Below are positions 18,041-26,836 of a stretch of DNA of 64,000 nucleotides, piece by piece. The notes beneath the pieces were generated by a model that saw only the letters and a program-made list of their open reading frames with translations, ran no database searches and was not told the origin of the DNA. The stretch lies in assembly GCA_034440355.1 (NCBI GenBank), contig JAWXBY010000087.1:1-64000 (forward strand), read 5' to 3'. Within the stretch, counting starts at the first letter, position 1; each line of letters starts with the position of its first letter. Made by a program: the position numbers and the translations under genes. Source of the stretch: SZUA-430 sp034440355. Lineage in GTDB: Bacteria; Pseudomonadota; Alphaproteobacteria; Micropepsales; Micropepsaceae.

Positions 18041-18947
18041 CGCCCGCCCGCAACGCCAACGGAATTTTGTCCGTCGCGTACGGGCAATTATAGTGAGGTG
18101 ACCGCGCACAATTCGGATTGTAGGCCTGGTTGAAATCGATGGTCAGCCGCTTCGGCAAACCCTTCACCTCGACGTCGAGATATCGTCCGACGCCATAGGT
18201 CTCCTTCCCGCTCAATTCGTCGAGATAGAACACGGAGAGCTGCGTCACCTTGTTCGGATCGGTCTCGTCCGTGTACATCGCAAGCTTCATCGGCTTGCCC
18301 ATCAGCGTGAACGACGCATAGCCCGCCCGGTTGATGCGCTTCAGCCATCCGCGCGACGTCTGAAAATCGACGCCGTCAAGACTCGGCGCGGCTTCGAACT
18401 TGGCCTCGACGACGGCGTCCGGGTTGTACGGAAAATGCTCTAGCCCGTGGAACTCTTTCGCCAGCGGATTGGCCTGGTTATAGACCATGACGCGCAACCC
18501 ATTGACGCCCGGGTTGACCTGCGTCGGCGCAAACCGCACGTCGATACCCGGCGAGACCGGCACGGTCTGCATCTTCTCAAGCGTAAAGCGCTGCGTCTTG
18601 CCCTTATGACGCACTTCGGCCTTGCCGCCCTTGTACGTGATGCGCAATCCCGAGGGCGCGGCCTTCGCATCGAGCGTCCACGCGTATTGCAGAACCTTCT
18701 GCTTCTTGTTGGTCAGCCAAGCGCTCTGCCCGTCGTTCAGATAGACCGCATCGTCGATCTTCAGGATCGCGAATTCCTTGCCCGCCCAAGCCGCGTTTTC
18801 ATCGGCCCGCCATTTGTCCCAAGCGGCCAGAGCGTGCGGCGAAGCCGTGCTCGCCGGCTCCGCATCCGCAACGTCAGGTGTTTCGACCGACGCGCAGGCC
18901 GAGATCAGGAAAGTGGCGGCGATCGCAAGAAAGGCTGAACGGCGCAT
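18018..18947 (-). CDS. DUF1684 lipoprotein
   Basis: 309 residues. The N-terminal lipoprotein signal ends in the lipobox LISAC (Cys about 18). The rest matches DUF1684: WRADENAAW near the start of the mature protein, RGWLKRINRAGYASF in the middle and the C-terminal DFNQAYNPNCARSPHYNCPYA with two Cys. Function unknown; the family is widespread in bacteria. The stop codon lies inside the shared terminator hairpin. Divergent in neither direction; the LysR gene upstream has its own control region. Confidence 0.88.
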   Translation of the reverse strand: MRRSAFLAIAATFLISACASVETPDVADAEPASTASPHALAAWDKWRADENAAWAGKEFAILKIDDAVYLNDGQSAWLTNKKQKVLQYAWTLDAKAAPSGLRITYKGGKAEVRHKGKTQRFTLEKMQTVPVSPGIDVRFAPTQVNPGVNGLRVMVYNQANPLAKEFHGLEHFPYNPDAVVEAKFEAAPSLDGVDFQTSRGWLKRINRAGYASFTLMGKPMKLAMYTDETDPNKVTQLSVFYLDELSGKETYGVGRYLDVEVKGLPKRLTIDFNQAYNPNCARSPHYNCPYATDKIPLALRAGEKIPPKH

Positions 18948-18995
18948 GAGAACCCCTATCGTTGGCGGCGATCCAGCCGAACTTCCGCCCGCCCG

Positions 18996-19934
18996 TCAAC
19001 TCTCCACGCGCGCACCGATCGGGATCGAACGATGCGTCCGCGCAAACGCCGCCATTTCCTTGGCGATCCAATCGACGAACGCCCGAACCTCCGGCCGCGA
19101 CCGGTCGGCCTTGCGGTGCACGAGATAGTAAGCCGAGTCCGCATCGACCTTGGACGCGAACGGTACAACCAGCGAAGCGACCGACGGCGATTCCCAAACG
19201 AGGGGACTCATGCCCAGCGTCACGCCGTGCCCGCGCGATGCCGCCTCAAGCGCTGCCGGCACCGTATCGAACGTGAGCTCGCGCTTCGCCTTCAACCCGC
19301 CGACGCCCATAATCTCAAGCCACCTCGCCCAAGCCCCCGGCCGCGCCGACACGTTGATCAGCGTGTGCTGCGCCAAATCCTTAGCCTCGCGCAACGCGTG
19401 CGCCCCTGTCGTCAGCCTGCGCGCACATAACGGCACCAGCCGAATGTCGAGCAGCTTGCGCGCAAAAAGCCCCGGCGTCGGCGCACGCACGTTCCGGATT
19501 CCGACGTCGACATCCTCCTTGTCGAAATCGGCCACCCGGTTCTCCGTCGTGATGGCGAGCGTAATATCCGGATGCTTCGCCTCGAACGCCGCAAGCCGCG
19601 GGATCAGCCACACATTCGTGATGAGCGGCAGCGCACTGATCTTCAACGTCGTCCGCTTCGTGCTTGCACGCAGCCGCGAAGCCGAAACCGCAATGTCATT
19701 CAGCGACGCCAACACATCGCGATGAAACCGCTTGCCCGCGGGCGTCAGCGCAATCCGCCGCGCCATGCGCATAAACAAGGGCGTCTCCAGCCACTCCTCC
19801 AGCAAGCGGACCTGATGACTGACGGCCGACGGCGTAACGCCCAACTGCTGGGCCGCGTCACGAAAGCTCAAAAGCTGGCCCGCGGCCGCAAAAGCACGCA
19901 GCGCGGTCAAAGGGGGCAGGGCGTCCTTCTTCAT
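18996..19934 (-). CDS. LysR-family transcriptional regulator (GcvA-like)
   Basis: 312 residues: winged helix-turn-helix at 8-65 (LTALRAFAAAGQLLSFRDAA, VTPSAVSHQVRLLEEWL) and a LysR substrate-binding domain from about 95. Divergent from a Zn-dependent alcohol dehydrogenase with a 98-bp shared region that contains two palindromes (19943-19955, T-N11-A type, and 19964-19977), so it most likely regulates itself and the dehydrogenase. The effector is unknown. Confidence 0.93.
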   Translation of the reverse strand: MKKDALPPLTALRAFAAAGQLLSFRDAAQQLGVTPSAVSHQVRLLEEWLETPLFMRMARRIALTPAGKRFHRDVLASLNDIAVSASRLRASTKRTTLKISALPLITNVWLIPRLAAFEAKHPDITLAITTENRVADFDKEDVDVGIRNVRAPTPGLFARKLLDIRLVPLCARRLTTGAHALREAKDLAQHTLINVSARPGAWARWLEIMGVGGLKAKRELTFDTVPAALEAASRGHGVTLGMSPLVWESPSVASLVVPFASKVDADSAYYLVHRKADRSRPEVRAFVDWIAKEMAAFARTHRSIPIGARVES

Positions 19935-19942
19935 CCAACGGA

Positions 19943-19977
19943 TGAAATCATTTCACCTGTCGCAACGCAAATGCGTT
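19943..19977. promoter_or_regulatory. LysR-box candidates between the LysR gene and the alcohol dehydrogenase
   Basis: TGAAAT-C-ATTTCA (19943-19955) is a perfect palindrome of the T-N11-A form bound by LysR regulators. Nine bases on, AACGCA-AA-TGCGTT (19964-19977) is a second perfect inverted repeat. Together they occupy a 98-bp divergent promoter region. Confidence 0.6.
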
Positions 19978-20032
19978 TGTCCCCGCGCGGACGCAAGCCC
20001 ACCTTTGCCGCAACGCTATTAGGGACCAGACC

Positions 20033-21112
20033 ATGCGCCAACTCACCTTCGTCAAACCCGGCGCCTTCGAATGGCGCGACGTGCCCGCGCCAACACTCGC
20101 CGCCGACACCGACGCGATCGTAAAGCCCATCGCCGTCGCCCGCTGCGATCTGGATCTATACATCGCGGCCGGCATCACGGTGTATCCCGGCGGCGCATTC
20201 GCCTTCGGCCACGAATGCGTCGGCGAAGTCGTGGAAGCTGGACCGAAGGCCGGCGTGAAACCGGGCGAACGTGTCATCGTCCCGTTCCAACTCTCCTGCG
20301 GCCGTTGCGCCAACTGCAAACGCGGCTACACCAACACCTGCGAGGCCTACCCCTTCCGCGCCGCCTACGGACTGAAACCCCTGTGCGGCACGGAATTCGG
20401 CGGCGCGCTTTCGGATCGCATGTACGTGCCCTTCGCCGACCACATGCTGATCCGCTTGCCCCCGAACCTCGACCCGGTCGCAGTGGCGAGCGCCGCCGAC
20501 AACGTCCCCGACGGGTGGCGCGCCGTCGCGCCGCATCTGAAACCGCGCCCCGGCGCCAACGTCCTCGTTGTCGGCGGCCTCGCGCAAAGCGTGGCGCTGT
20601 ATGCCGCCGGCGCTGCGAAAAGCTTAGGCGCGGCCCGCGTCCTCTATCTCGACGACGACCCGATCCGCCGCACACACGCAAAACGTTTCGGCATCGACGT
20701 CGAACCCCTCGCGCTCAACGACCGCCGCGACAAAGCCAAAGCGAACCGCGGCCTCGCGGCCAGCGGCGCGACGTTCGAACAGTTCGACATCACCGTCGAC
20801 GGCACGGGCAACGCCGACGCGCTCGACTTCATCATCGCCTCGACCGCGCCGAACGGCGTCTGCACCAGCGTCGCGATCTATCTGACCCCGACAACGCCAA
20901 TGCCGCTGACGAAAATGTATAGCAAGGGCATCACCTTCATCACCGGCCGCGTCCACGCCCGCGCTGAACTCCCGGCGATGATCGACTGCTGCGCCACGGG
21001 CCACTTCCACCCCGAACACGTCACCTCCCGCGTCGTGCCGTTCTCGCAATCCGCCGAAGCGATGACGGATTCTGGCCCCAAGCTCGTGTTCACGAACGAT
21101 TGGCCGGCTTAG
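20033..21112 (+). CDS. Zn-dependent alcohol dehydrogenase (MDR superfamily)
   Basis: 359-residue medium-chain dehydrogenase. The catalytic zinc site is visible as ARCDLD (Cys about 40) and FGHECVGEV (about 60). The structural zinc loop is CGRCANCKRGYTNTC (four Cys, about 90-104). The nucleotide loop VVGGLAQSVALYAAG (about 181) departs from the usual GxGxxG. The substrate is unknown. Likely controlled by the divergent LysR regulator. Its last four bases overlap the stop of the convergent histidine kinase gene. Confidence 0.9.
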   Translation: MRQLTFVKPGAFEWRDVPAPTLAADTDAIVKPIAVARCDLDLYIAAGITVYPGGAFAFGHECVGEVVEAGPKAGVKPGERVIVPFQLSCGRCANCKRGYTNTCEAYPFRAAYGLKPLCGTEFGGALSDRMYVPFADHMLIRLPPNLDPVAVASAADNVPDGWRAVAPHLKPRPGANVLVVGGLAQSVALYAAGAAKSLGAARVLYLDDDPIRRTHAKRFGIDVEPLALNDRRDKAKANRGLAASGATFEQFDITVDGTGNADALDFIIASTAPNGVCTSVAIYLTPTTPMPLTKMYSKGITFITGRVHARAELPAMIDCCATGHFHPEHVTSRVVPFSQSAEAMTDSGPKLVFTNDWPA

Positions 21113-22524
21113 GCCGCGCTCTGCTGGGCGCCTTTGACGATTGGCAGCCGCACGCTGAAGCACGACCCTTGTCCGAGCGTGCTTTCCACCGAACACGCGC
21201 CGCCGTGCGCCTCGGCAAGCTTGGCCACAATGGGAAGCCCGAGGCCGGTGCCTCCGTGCTCGCGCGACAGCGAGTTGTCGACTTGCTCGAAAGGCCGGAA
21301 GATTCGCGCCAGATGAATCTTGTCGATGCCGCAGCCCGTGTCGCTGACCGCGATCTCGACGCTCTCTCCCCGCACCGTGAGCGAAACGGTGACCGAACCC
21401 TTCGCCGTGAACTTGACCGCGTTGGCGACGAGATTGAGCACGATCTGCCGCATCGCCATTTCGTCCGCGTACACGATGATCCGTTGATGCACCCGCTCGA
21501 CCGCCAGCGTCATGCCTTTGTCTTCCGCCCGAATCTGCATCGAATGGGCGCACTCGTCGACGAGCGCGACGAGGTCGAAATCGACTGGTGAGAACGCCAT
21601 CGTACCCGCCTCGATCTTCGCCAGATCGAGGATCTGGTTGATCAGGCCCAGCAAGTGCTTGCCGCTGTCTTCGATGTCGCCGGCGTAGGCTGCGTACTTG
21701 TCCGCCGCGTCGGGACCGAGGAGCTTGAGGCGAATGATTTGCGCGAACCCGATAACGGCGTTGAGCGGCGTGCGTAGCTCGTGGCTCATAGTCGCAAGAA
21801 AACTTGACTTCGAAGCGTTCGCGTCGTCGGCGGCGGCCTTCTGGCGCAACGCTTCGTCGCGCGCTTCGCCCAACTCGTCGGCGAGAGCGCGGTTGTTGAG
21901 GCCGGTCCTGATTGCCTGCAGAATCTGGCCGTTCAGCTGAAGCCCGAGCCCGCCCGCCCATACGAGAAAGAGCGGCGTCATCACGATGTAAGGCGTGAGA
22001 TAAGGCGCCCCGTCCAACGCCAGCTTGATCGTGAGCGCCACAAGACCCGGCACCAGCATGACAAGAAATACGGTCCGATGAATGGCGAGCTGAAACACGA
22101 ATAGCGTGTTGGCGACGACAATGATGAGCACGAAGTAGTTGTTGTGCGGATTGTCGTGCACCCACAGCATGAAGGGCAGCAGGATCCACATGACGCTGTT
22201 CAAGCTGTACAGTGCGATGAGCAGCCTGTCCGCGCGCCTTTGTTCGTCCTCGCTTGCGACGTGGCGCAACACCGTCGCCAAAGCGACCAACGCCGTTGTT
22301 CCCCAAGCGAACATCAAAGCGTGCCACGAGACGATCGCGCTCAGGCTGAGCGGCCCCATGCTGTCGGCCGAAAACGCCCAGGCGAGGACGAAGGACCAAA
22401 CCACCGAACCGCCGGCATGCAGCCATATGGTCTGGCGCAACGTGCGGACCTGCGCAGCTTGCAGGCTGCGATCCGCACTCGCCAGAAATGAGATCCCCAG
22501 AGCCATGGCACCCGACAACGCCAA
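21109..22524 (-). CDS. Membrane-bound sensor histidine kinase
   Basis: 471 residues from a TTG at 22524, or 465 from the ATG at 22506. The N-terminal half has about six hydrophobic helices and no recognised sensor domain. A linker coiled coil (about 205-235) leads to the phospho-acceptor H-box SHELRTPLNAVIGFAQ (about 245). The ATPase domain carries the N-box NLVANAVKF, G1 DTGCGI and G2 GGTGLGLPI. No response regulator is adjacent, so it is an orphan kinase. Its 3' end overlaps the convergent dehydrogenase gene by 4 bp. Confidence 0.93.
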   Translation of the reverse strand: MALSGAMALGISFLASADRSLQAAQVRTLRQTIWLHAGGSVVWSFVLAWAFSADSMGPLSLSAIVSWHALMFAWGTTALVALATVLRHVASEDEQRRADRLLIALYSLNSVMWILLPFMLWVHDNPHNNYFVLIIVVANTLFVFQLAIHRTVFLVMLVPGLVALTIKLALDGAPYLTPYIVMTPLFLVWAGGLGLQLNGQILQAIRTGLNNRALADELGEARDEALRQKAAADDANASKSSFLATMSHELRTPLNAVIGFAQIIRLKLLGPDAADKYAAYAGDIEDSGKHLLGLINQILDLAKIEAGTMAFSPVDFDLVALVDECAHSMQIRAEDKGMTLAVERVHQRIIVYADEMAMRQIVLNLVANAVKFTAKGSVTVSLTVRGESVEIAVSDTGCGIDKIHLARIFRPFEQVDNSLSREHGGTGLGLPIVAKLAEAHGGACSVESTLGQGSCFSVRLPIVKGAQQSAA

Positions 22525-22620
22525 CCCAGTCCGGAGAGTGCACCCTCCGCCATTTTCGCTAGCTTAAGGCGGGGCGAGATCAAACGAATGCACGCGGGCA
22601 GCGCCGCCGTCGGCCCGGGT

Positions 22621-22632
22621 TAACGCGCGTTA
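22621..22632. promoter_or_regulatory. TAACGC-GCGTTA palindrome upstream of the VOC gene
   Basis: A 12-bp perfect palindrome, 48 bp before the start at 22681 in the divergent gap between the histidine kinase and the VOC gene, flanked by GGGT/ACCC. Possible operator; nothing else supports it. Confidence 0.3.
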
Positions 22633-22680
22633 CCCCTAACGCAATGCTAAGATCGCGAACGCGCAAACTGGAGGCCGCCA

Positions 22681-23082
22681 ATGTCTGAGCAAGTATCGCC
22701 GTTCAAGAACATTCGCGCTGTCGACTACACCATCATCTTCGTGCGTGACATGACTGCCATGCGCCGCTTCTACGGAGAGGTGCTCGAGTTTCCTCTCGAA
22801 CGGCAACTCTCCGCGGGCTGGATCGAGTATCGCGTGGGATCCAACATCTTGGCGCTCGCCGATCGCTCGCGGACCGCCCACGACGCCCCCATGCCCACTG
22901 GCACGGCAGCGCTTCAACTGGCGTTCCGCGTGCCGCCCGGCGTCGTCAATCAATGCGCCGCAGTGTTTGAGACCAAGCGTGTTCCGATCATCGAGCCGCC
23001 AAAGGATCAAGCCTGGGGGCATCGCACGCTCTTCGTGCGCGACCCCGACGGCAACCTCGTCGAGATCTACGCCGAGATCTGA
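22681..23082 (+). CDS. VOC (glyoxalase-like) superfamily protein
   Basis: 133-residue VOC protein: VDYTIIFVRDMTAMRRFYGEVL at the N-terminus and a C-terminal strand FVRDPDGNLVEIYAE with the Glu that is the usual metal ligand. Although it lies just upstream of ethylmalonyl-CoA mutase and has the size of the epimerase Epi, it lacks the family's GIHH and PLG-SP motifs, so I do not call it an epimerase. Likely a lyase, dioxygenase or binding protein of unknown substrate. A gap of 92 bp with an operator-like site separates it from ecm. Confidence 0.83.
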   Translation: MSEQVSPFKNIRAVDYTIIFVRDMTAMRRFYGEVLEFPLERQLSAGWIEYRVGSNILALADRSRTAHDAPMPTGTAALQLAFRVPPGVVNQCAAVFETKRVPIIEPPKDQAWGHRTLFVRDPDGNLVEIYAEI

Positions 23083-23150
23083 CGCGGCGATAAACCAAGC
23101 AGGCTGAAACCGAATTGCTTGGGGCCGCTAGTTCCTGTTAGATCGCCCGT

Positions 23151-23163
23151 GCTGCACCGCAGC
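23151..23163. promoter_or_regulatory. PhaR-like operator upstream of ecm
   Basis: GCTGC-ACC-GCAGC, an exact match to the CTGC-N3-GCAG pattern recognised by PhaR in Rhodobacter/Paracoccus. It ends 11 bp before the ecm start codon, where binding would block initiation. Confidence 0.55.
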
Positions 23164-23174
23164 GAACGGGACTC

Positions 23175-25133
23175 ATGCGCGACAAACCTTGGATCTTCCG
23201 CACTTACGCGGGCCACTCGACGGCGAAAGCCTCGAACGCGCTCTATCGCGAGAACCTGTCGCGCGGCCAAACGGGCCTGTCGGTCGCTTTCGATCTGCCG
23301 ACCCAGACCGGCTACGACAGCGACGATCCGCGCGCGAGAGGCGAAGTCGGCAAGGTCGGCGTGCCCGTCTCGCACTTGGGCGACATGCGCACACTCTTCG
23401 ACGGCATCCCGCTCGGCACGATGAACACGTCGATGACGATCAACGCGACTGCGCCCTGGCTGCTAGCGCTCTACATCGCCGTCGCCGACGAAACCGGCGT
23501 CGCGCGCAAAGACTTGGCTGGCACGACGCAAAACGACATCATCAAGGAATATCTGTCGCGCGGCACATATATCTATCCACCGAAGCCATCGCTGAAACTC
23601 ACCGCCGACACGATTGCGTTCACCTACCGCGAACTGCCGAAATGGAATCCGGTGAACGTCTGCTCGTACCATCTGCAGGAAGCCGGCGCGACGCCGCTGC
23701 AGGAAATCGCCTACGCCCTCGCCGCCGCAACCGCGATCCTCGACGAAGTCAAACGCAGCGGCCAAGTCCCCGAAGCCGACCTCGGGCGCGTCTACGGCCG
23801 CATCTCCTTCTTCGTCAACGCCGGCATCCGCTTCGTGACCGAGATGTGCAAGATGCGCGCCTTCACCGAACTCTGGGACGAAATCGGCCGCACCCGCTAC
23901 GGCGTGACGAACGAGAAAGACCTGCTGTTCCGCTATGGCGTGCAAGTGAATTCGCTCGGCCTTTCCGAACAGCAGCCGGAAAACAACGTCTACCGCATCC
24001 TGCTCGAGATGCTGGCCGTGACGTTGTCGAAGAACGCGCGCGCCAGGTCCGTGCAACTCCCAGCGTGGAACGAAGCCTTGGGCCTTCCGCGCCCGTGGGA
24101 TCAGCAATGGTCGCTGCGTGCGCAACAAATCCTGGCGCTCGAAACCGACCTCCTCGAATTCGGCGACTTGTTCGACGGCTCGCCGGTGATCAACGCGAAG
24201 GTCGAAGAACTGAAACGCGAAGCCCTCGCCGAACTCGCCCACATCGACCAAATGGGCGGCGCGATCAAAGCTGTCGAAACCGGTTACATCAAAGAACGCC
24301 TCGTCGAATCGAACGCCTCACGCGTCGCCGCCATCGAATCCGGCGACCAAACCGTGGTCGGCGTGAACGCCTATAAGGAAAGCGCCGAGCCCGGCCTCGC
24401 CGGCGGCGCCTCAGCGGTCGTCACCGTCGACGCCTCCGCCGAACGCGGCCAAATCGAACGCCTGCACATCTGGCGCAAACAACGCGACGCGAAGAAGGTC
24501 GACGCCACACTCGACGCCCTCCGCCGCGCGGCAGCCGAAGGCCGCAACATCATGGAGCCGTCGATCGCCTGCGCCAAAGCCGGCGTCACGACAGGCGAAT
24601 GGGCTGGCGCCCTGCGCGCGACCTTCGGCGAATTCCGCGCCCCCACCGGCGTCGCCGCCGAACCACGCCTCTCGAACGACGAAGCTATTGGCGCGCTCCG
24701 CGAAAAAGCAAAAGCCGTCGCCAAACGCTTAGGCCGCGCACCAATGCTGCTGGTCGCAAAGCCCGGCCTCGACGGCCACTCGAACGGCGCCGAACAAATC
24801 GCCTACCGCGCCCGCGACTGCGGCTTCGCAGTGTCTTACGACGGCATCCGCCTAACCCCCGCCGAAATCGCCAAAGCGGCGAAAGAGAAAAAGCCCCACG
24901 TCATCGGCCTCTCCATCCTCTCCGGCAGCCACAAAGAACTCGTCGCCGAGGTCATGCGCGAACTCAAAGCCGCAGGCCTCGAAGGCACACCGGTCATCGT
25001 CGGCGGCATCGTCCCCCCCGAAGACGAAGCAGCCCTGAAGGCCCTAGGCGTCACCCGCATCTACACCCCCAAAGACTTCGACCTAAACGCCATCATGGGC
25101 GACATGCTGGAAGTCGCGGAAACGAAGCACTGA
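23175..25133 (+). CDS. ecm: Ethylmalonyl-CoA mutase
   Basis: Adenosylcobalamin-dependent mutase that rearranges (2R)-ethylmalonyl-CoA to (2S)-methylsuccinyl-CoA. 652 residues as a single chain, matching Ecm/MeaA rather than the larger methylmalonyl-CoA mutase. The catalytic barrel begins RDKPWIFRTYAGHSTAKASN and contains TQTGYDSDDP and GTTQNDIIKEY. The C-terminal B12-binding domain has the DxHxxG motif as DGHSNG (about 533-538) and GLSILSGSH. It works between Ccr (15518-16810) and Mcd (11857-13506). A PhaR-like palindrome overlaps the probable promoter. A SMI1/KNR4 gene follows after 9 bp. Confidence 0.96.
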   Translation: MRDKPWIFRTYAGHSTAKASNALYRENLSRGQTGLSVAFDLPTQTGYDSDDPRARGEVGKVGVPVSHLGDMRTLFDGIPLGTMNTSMTINATAPWLLALYIAVADETGVARKDLAGTTQNDIIKEYLSRGTYIYPPKPSLKLTADTIAFTYRELPKWNPVNVCSYHLQEAGATPLQEIAYALAAATAILDEVKRSGQVPEADLGRVYGRISFFVNAGIRFVTEMCKMRAFTELWDEIGRTRYGVTNEKDLLFRYGVQVNSLGLSEQQPENNVYRILLEMLAVTLSKNARARSVQLPAWNEALGLPRPWDQQWSLRAQQILALETDLLEFGDLFDGSPVINAKVEELKREALAELAHIDQMGGAIKAVETGYIKERLVESNASRVAAIESGDQTVVGVNAYKESAEPGLAGGASAVVTVDASAERGQIERLHIWRKQRDAKKVDATLDALRRAAAEGRNIMEPSIACAKAGVTTGEWAGALRATFGEFRAPTGVAAEPRLSNDEAIGALREKAKAVAKRLGRAPMLLVAKPGLDGHSNGAEQIAYRARDCGFAVSYDGIRLTPAEIAKAAKEKKPHVIGLSILSGSHKELVAEVMRELKAAGLEGTPVIVGGIVPPEDEAALKALGVTRIYTPKDFDLNAIMGDMLEVAETKH

Positions 25134-25142
25134 GGGGATGCC

Positions 25143-25787
25143 GTGACGATACCGATGAACCGGCGGCACTTCTCACTTAGGGCTGCCTTGGCGTTTGCTG
25201 GTTGCGCGTCGTTCGCACTGCGGCAAAGCGGGGCGGCCGAATTCACGATCAAGCCGGGAGGACAAATCGGCCGACCGGCGCGCGCGCTCTGGCTTAAGGG
25301 TTACACGCAATCCGAACTCGACGATGCGCAGGCGCGCTTCGACCTCAGGTTTCCGCCCGATCTAGTCGCCCTCTATCGCGAGCGCCGTCCCGCCGACGGG
25401 TATGACTGGACACGCCACGACAAGGCGATCCGCGAGATGCTGGCCCGCCCGCTCGAAGGTCTCTTGTTCGACGTCGAGAACAATCACCTGTGGTGGCCGG
25501 AATGGGGCGAGAAGCCCAAGACCAAAATCGATAGGCGTGACGTGGTGACCGCTGTCGTCAAGGCCGCGCCGAAGTTGATCCCGCTCCTGTCGCACCGCTA
25601 CATTCCCGAAGAACCGCACGAGGCGGACAACCCTGTCTTCTCTGTCGTGCAGTCGGACATCATCTACTATGGCGCCAATCTAGCCGACTATTTCGACCGC
25701 GAGTTTCTCGGCTACGGCGTGCGCCCCCTGCCGGTGGGCATCAAGAAAACCCGCTTCTGGTCTGAAATGGTCGAACGCAATCGGTAG
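25143..25787 (+). CDS. SMI1/KNR4-family protein with twin-arginine signal
   Basis: 214 residues from the GTG at 25143, which has GAGGGG five bases upstream; an ATG at 25155 is an alternative. The N-terminus MNRRHFSLRAALAFAGCASF has a twin-arginine (RRxF) Tat-type signal. The remainder is SMI1/KNR4-like: LRFPPDLVALYRERRPADGYDW, LLFDVENNHLWWPEWG, and the C-terminal PVFSVVQSDIIYYGANLADYFDREF. SMI1/KNR4 proteins are best known as immunity or protein-interaction modules and usually lack signals, so export is notable. Nine bases downstream of ecm, probably co-transcribed with it. Confidence 0.82.
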   Translation: MTIPMNRRHFSLRAALAFAGCASFALRQSGAAEFTIKPGGQIGRPARALWLKGYTQSELDDAQARFDLRFPPDLVALYRERRPADGYDWTRHDKAIREMLARPLEGLLFDVENNHLWWPEWGEKPKTKIDRRDVVTAVVKAAPKLIPLLSHRYIPEEPHEADNPVFSVVQSDIIYYGANLADYFDREFLGYGVRPLPVGIKKTRFWSEMVERNR

Positions 25788-25856
25788 GCGGCCGCGCCGC
25801 CGCTTGCCCTGTGTCGCCCGCACTGCCTAGTCTTGCAGCGAACAGGGACGGCGAGC

Positions 25857-26768
25857 GTGGCGCTACTGCAAGCAGACGATCTGACAGCAGCATTTCGCGG
25901 CCGGACGCACACGATGCGCCACGATGACGGGCGCGAATACTGGACGTTCACGGCCGCGCTCCCGCCTCCGGATCTCAAGCGCTACGTCAATTCATATTGG
26001 GAAGTCGAAGGCGCGCTCGCGCACGTGCGCGAAAAGGTCCTGCCGACCGCCGACATCGTTCTGATCTTCAACCTCGGTGACGTGCAGCACCTCGTCGACC
26101 GCGACGATCAGTCGAATGAGACCGCGTTCCACAACGCGTTCGTCTCAGGGCTTCACGAACGCTTCCTCATCACGGCCTCGCATCATCGCTCGTGGCTCTG
26201 CGGCATGCGCTTGTCGCCGTTCGGTGCGTACAAGCTCTTCCGAACACCGCTCACCGGCGTCGCCAACCGTGTTCTCCATCTGGAAGACCTGCGCGGCAGC
26301 GCCTCGCTGCGTTTCGCCGACACGCTGCGCAATGCCGGCTCGCCGCTGTCGCGCTTCGCGATGTTCGACGACTCCCTGCGCGAACGCATCGCAGCCGCCC
26401 CCGACGCGGCACCGGAAGTCATGTGGGCCTGGGACCGCCTCATCGCAAGCAACGGCGCGGCCCGCATTCTCGACATTGCCGAGGACATCGGCTGGAGCCG
26501 CAAACACTTGCGGGACCGCTTCCTCGATCAGATCGGCCTCGCGCCCAAAACAGTCGGCCGCATCATGCGTTTCCACACCGCGATCAAGACCATTGGCGCC
26601 GCCAACAAGATGAACTGGGCCACGCTCGCCGCCGACTGCGGCTACGCCGATCAAGCCCACTTCAACCGCGACTTCCGCGACTTCGCCGGCGCCGCGCCCG
26701 AGACCTACCTACGCGCCCGCCTGCCTGACTCCGAGGTCGGCTTCATGGTCGCCGACGAGGCCCGGTAA
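25857..26768 (+). CDS. AraC-family transcriptional regulator
   Basis: About 303 residues from the GTG at 25857; a TTG at 25833 and ATG at 25914 are alternatives. An N-terminal domain typical of AraC proteins with a DUF6597-like fold (LKRYVNSYWEVEG, then HERFLITASHHRSWLCGMRLSPFGAYKLF) leads to a C-terminal double helix-turn-helix: AARILDIAEDIGWSRKHLRDRF and WATLAADCGYADQAHFNRDFRDFAGAAPETY. No effector can be named. It stands alone between ecm-SMI1 and a DUF1761 gene. Confidence 0.88.
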   Translation: MALLQADDLTAAFRGRTHTMRHDDGREYWTFTAALPPPDLKRYVNSYWEVEGALAHVREKVLPTADIVLIFNLGDVQHLVDRDDQSNETAFHNAFVSGLHERFLITASHHRSWLCGMRLSPFGAYKLFRTPLTGVANRVLHLEDLRGSASLRFADTLRNAGSPLSRFAMFDDSLRERIAAAPDAAPEVMWAWDRLIASNGAARILDIAEDIGWSRKHLRDRFLDQIGLAPKTVGRIMRFHTAIKTIGAANKMNWATLAADCGYADQAHFNRDFRDFAGAAPETYLRARLPDSEVGFMVADEAR

Positions 26769-26836
26769 CATTTGTTCAATACCCGCCATCGCTAAACTGG
26801 CACACCAGCCCGAGTCGCACTTTGAGGGGAACGTGA

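Noticed and set aside
22681..23082. VOC protein upstream of ecm as the ethylmalonyl-CoA epimerase
   Set aside because: Size and place fit, but the GIHH and PLG-SP motifs of Epi are missing.
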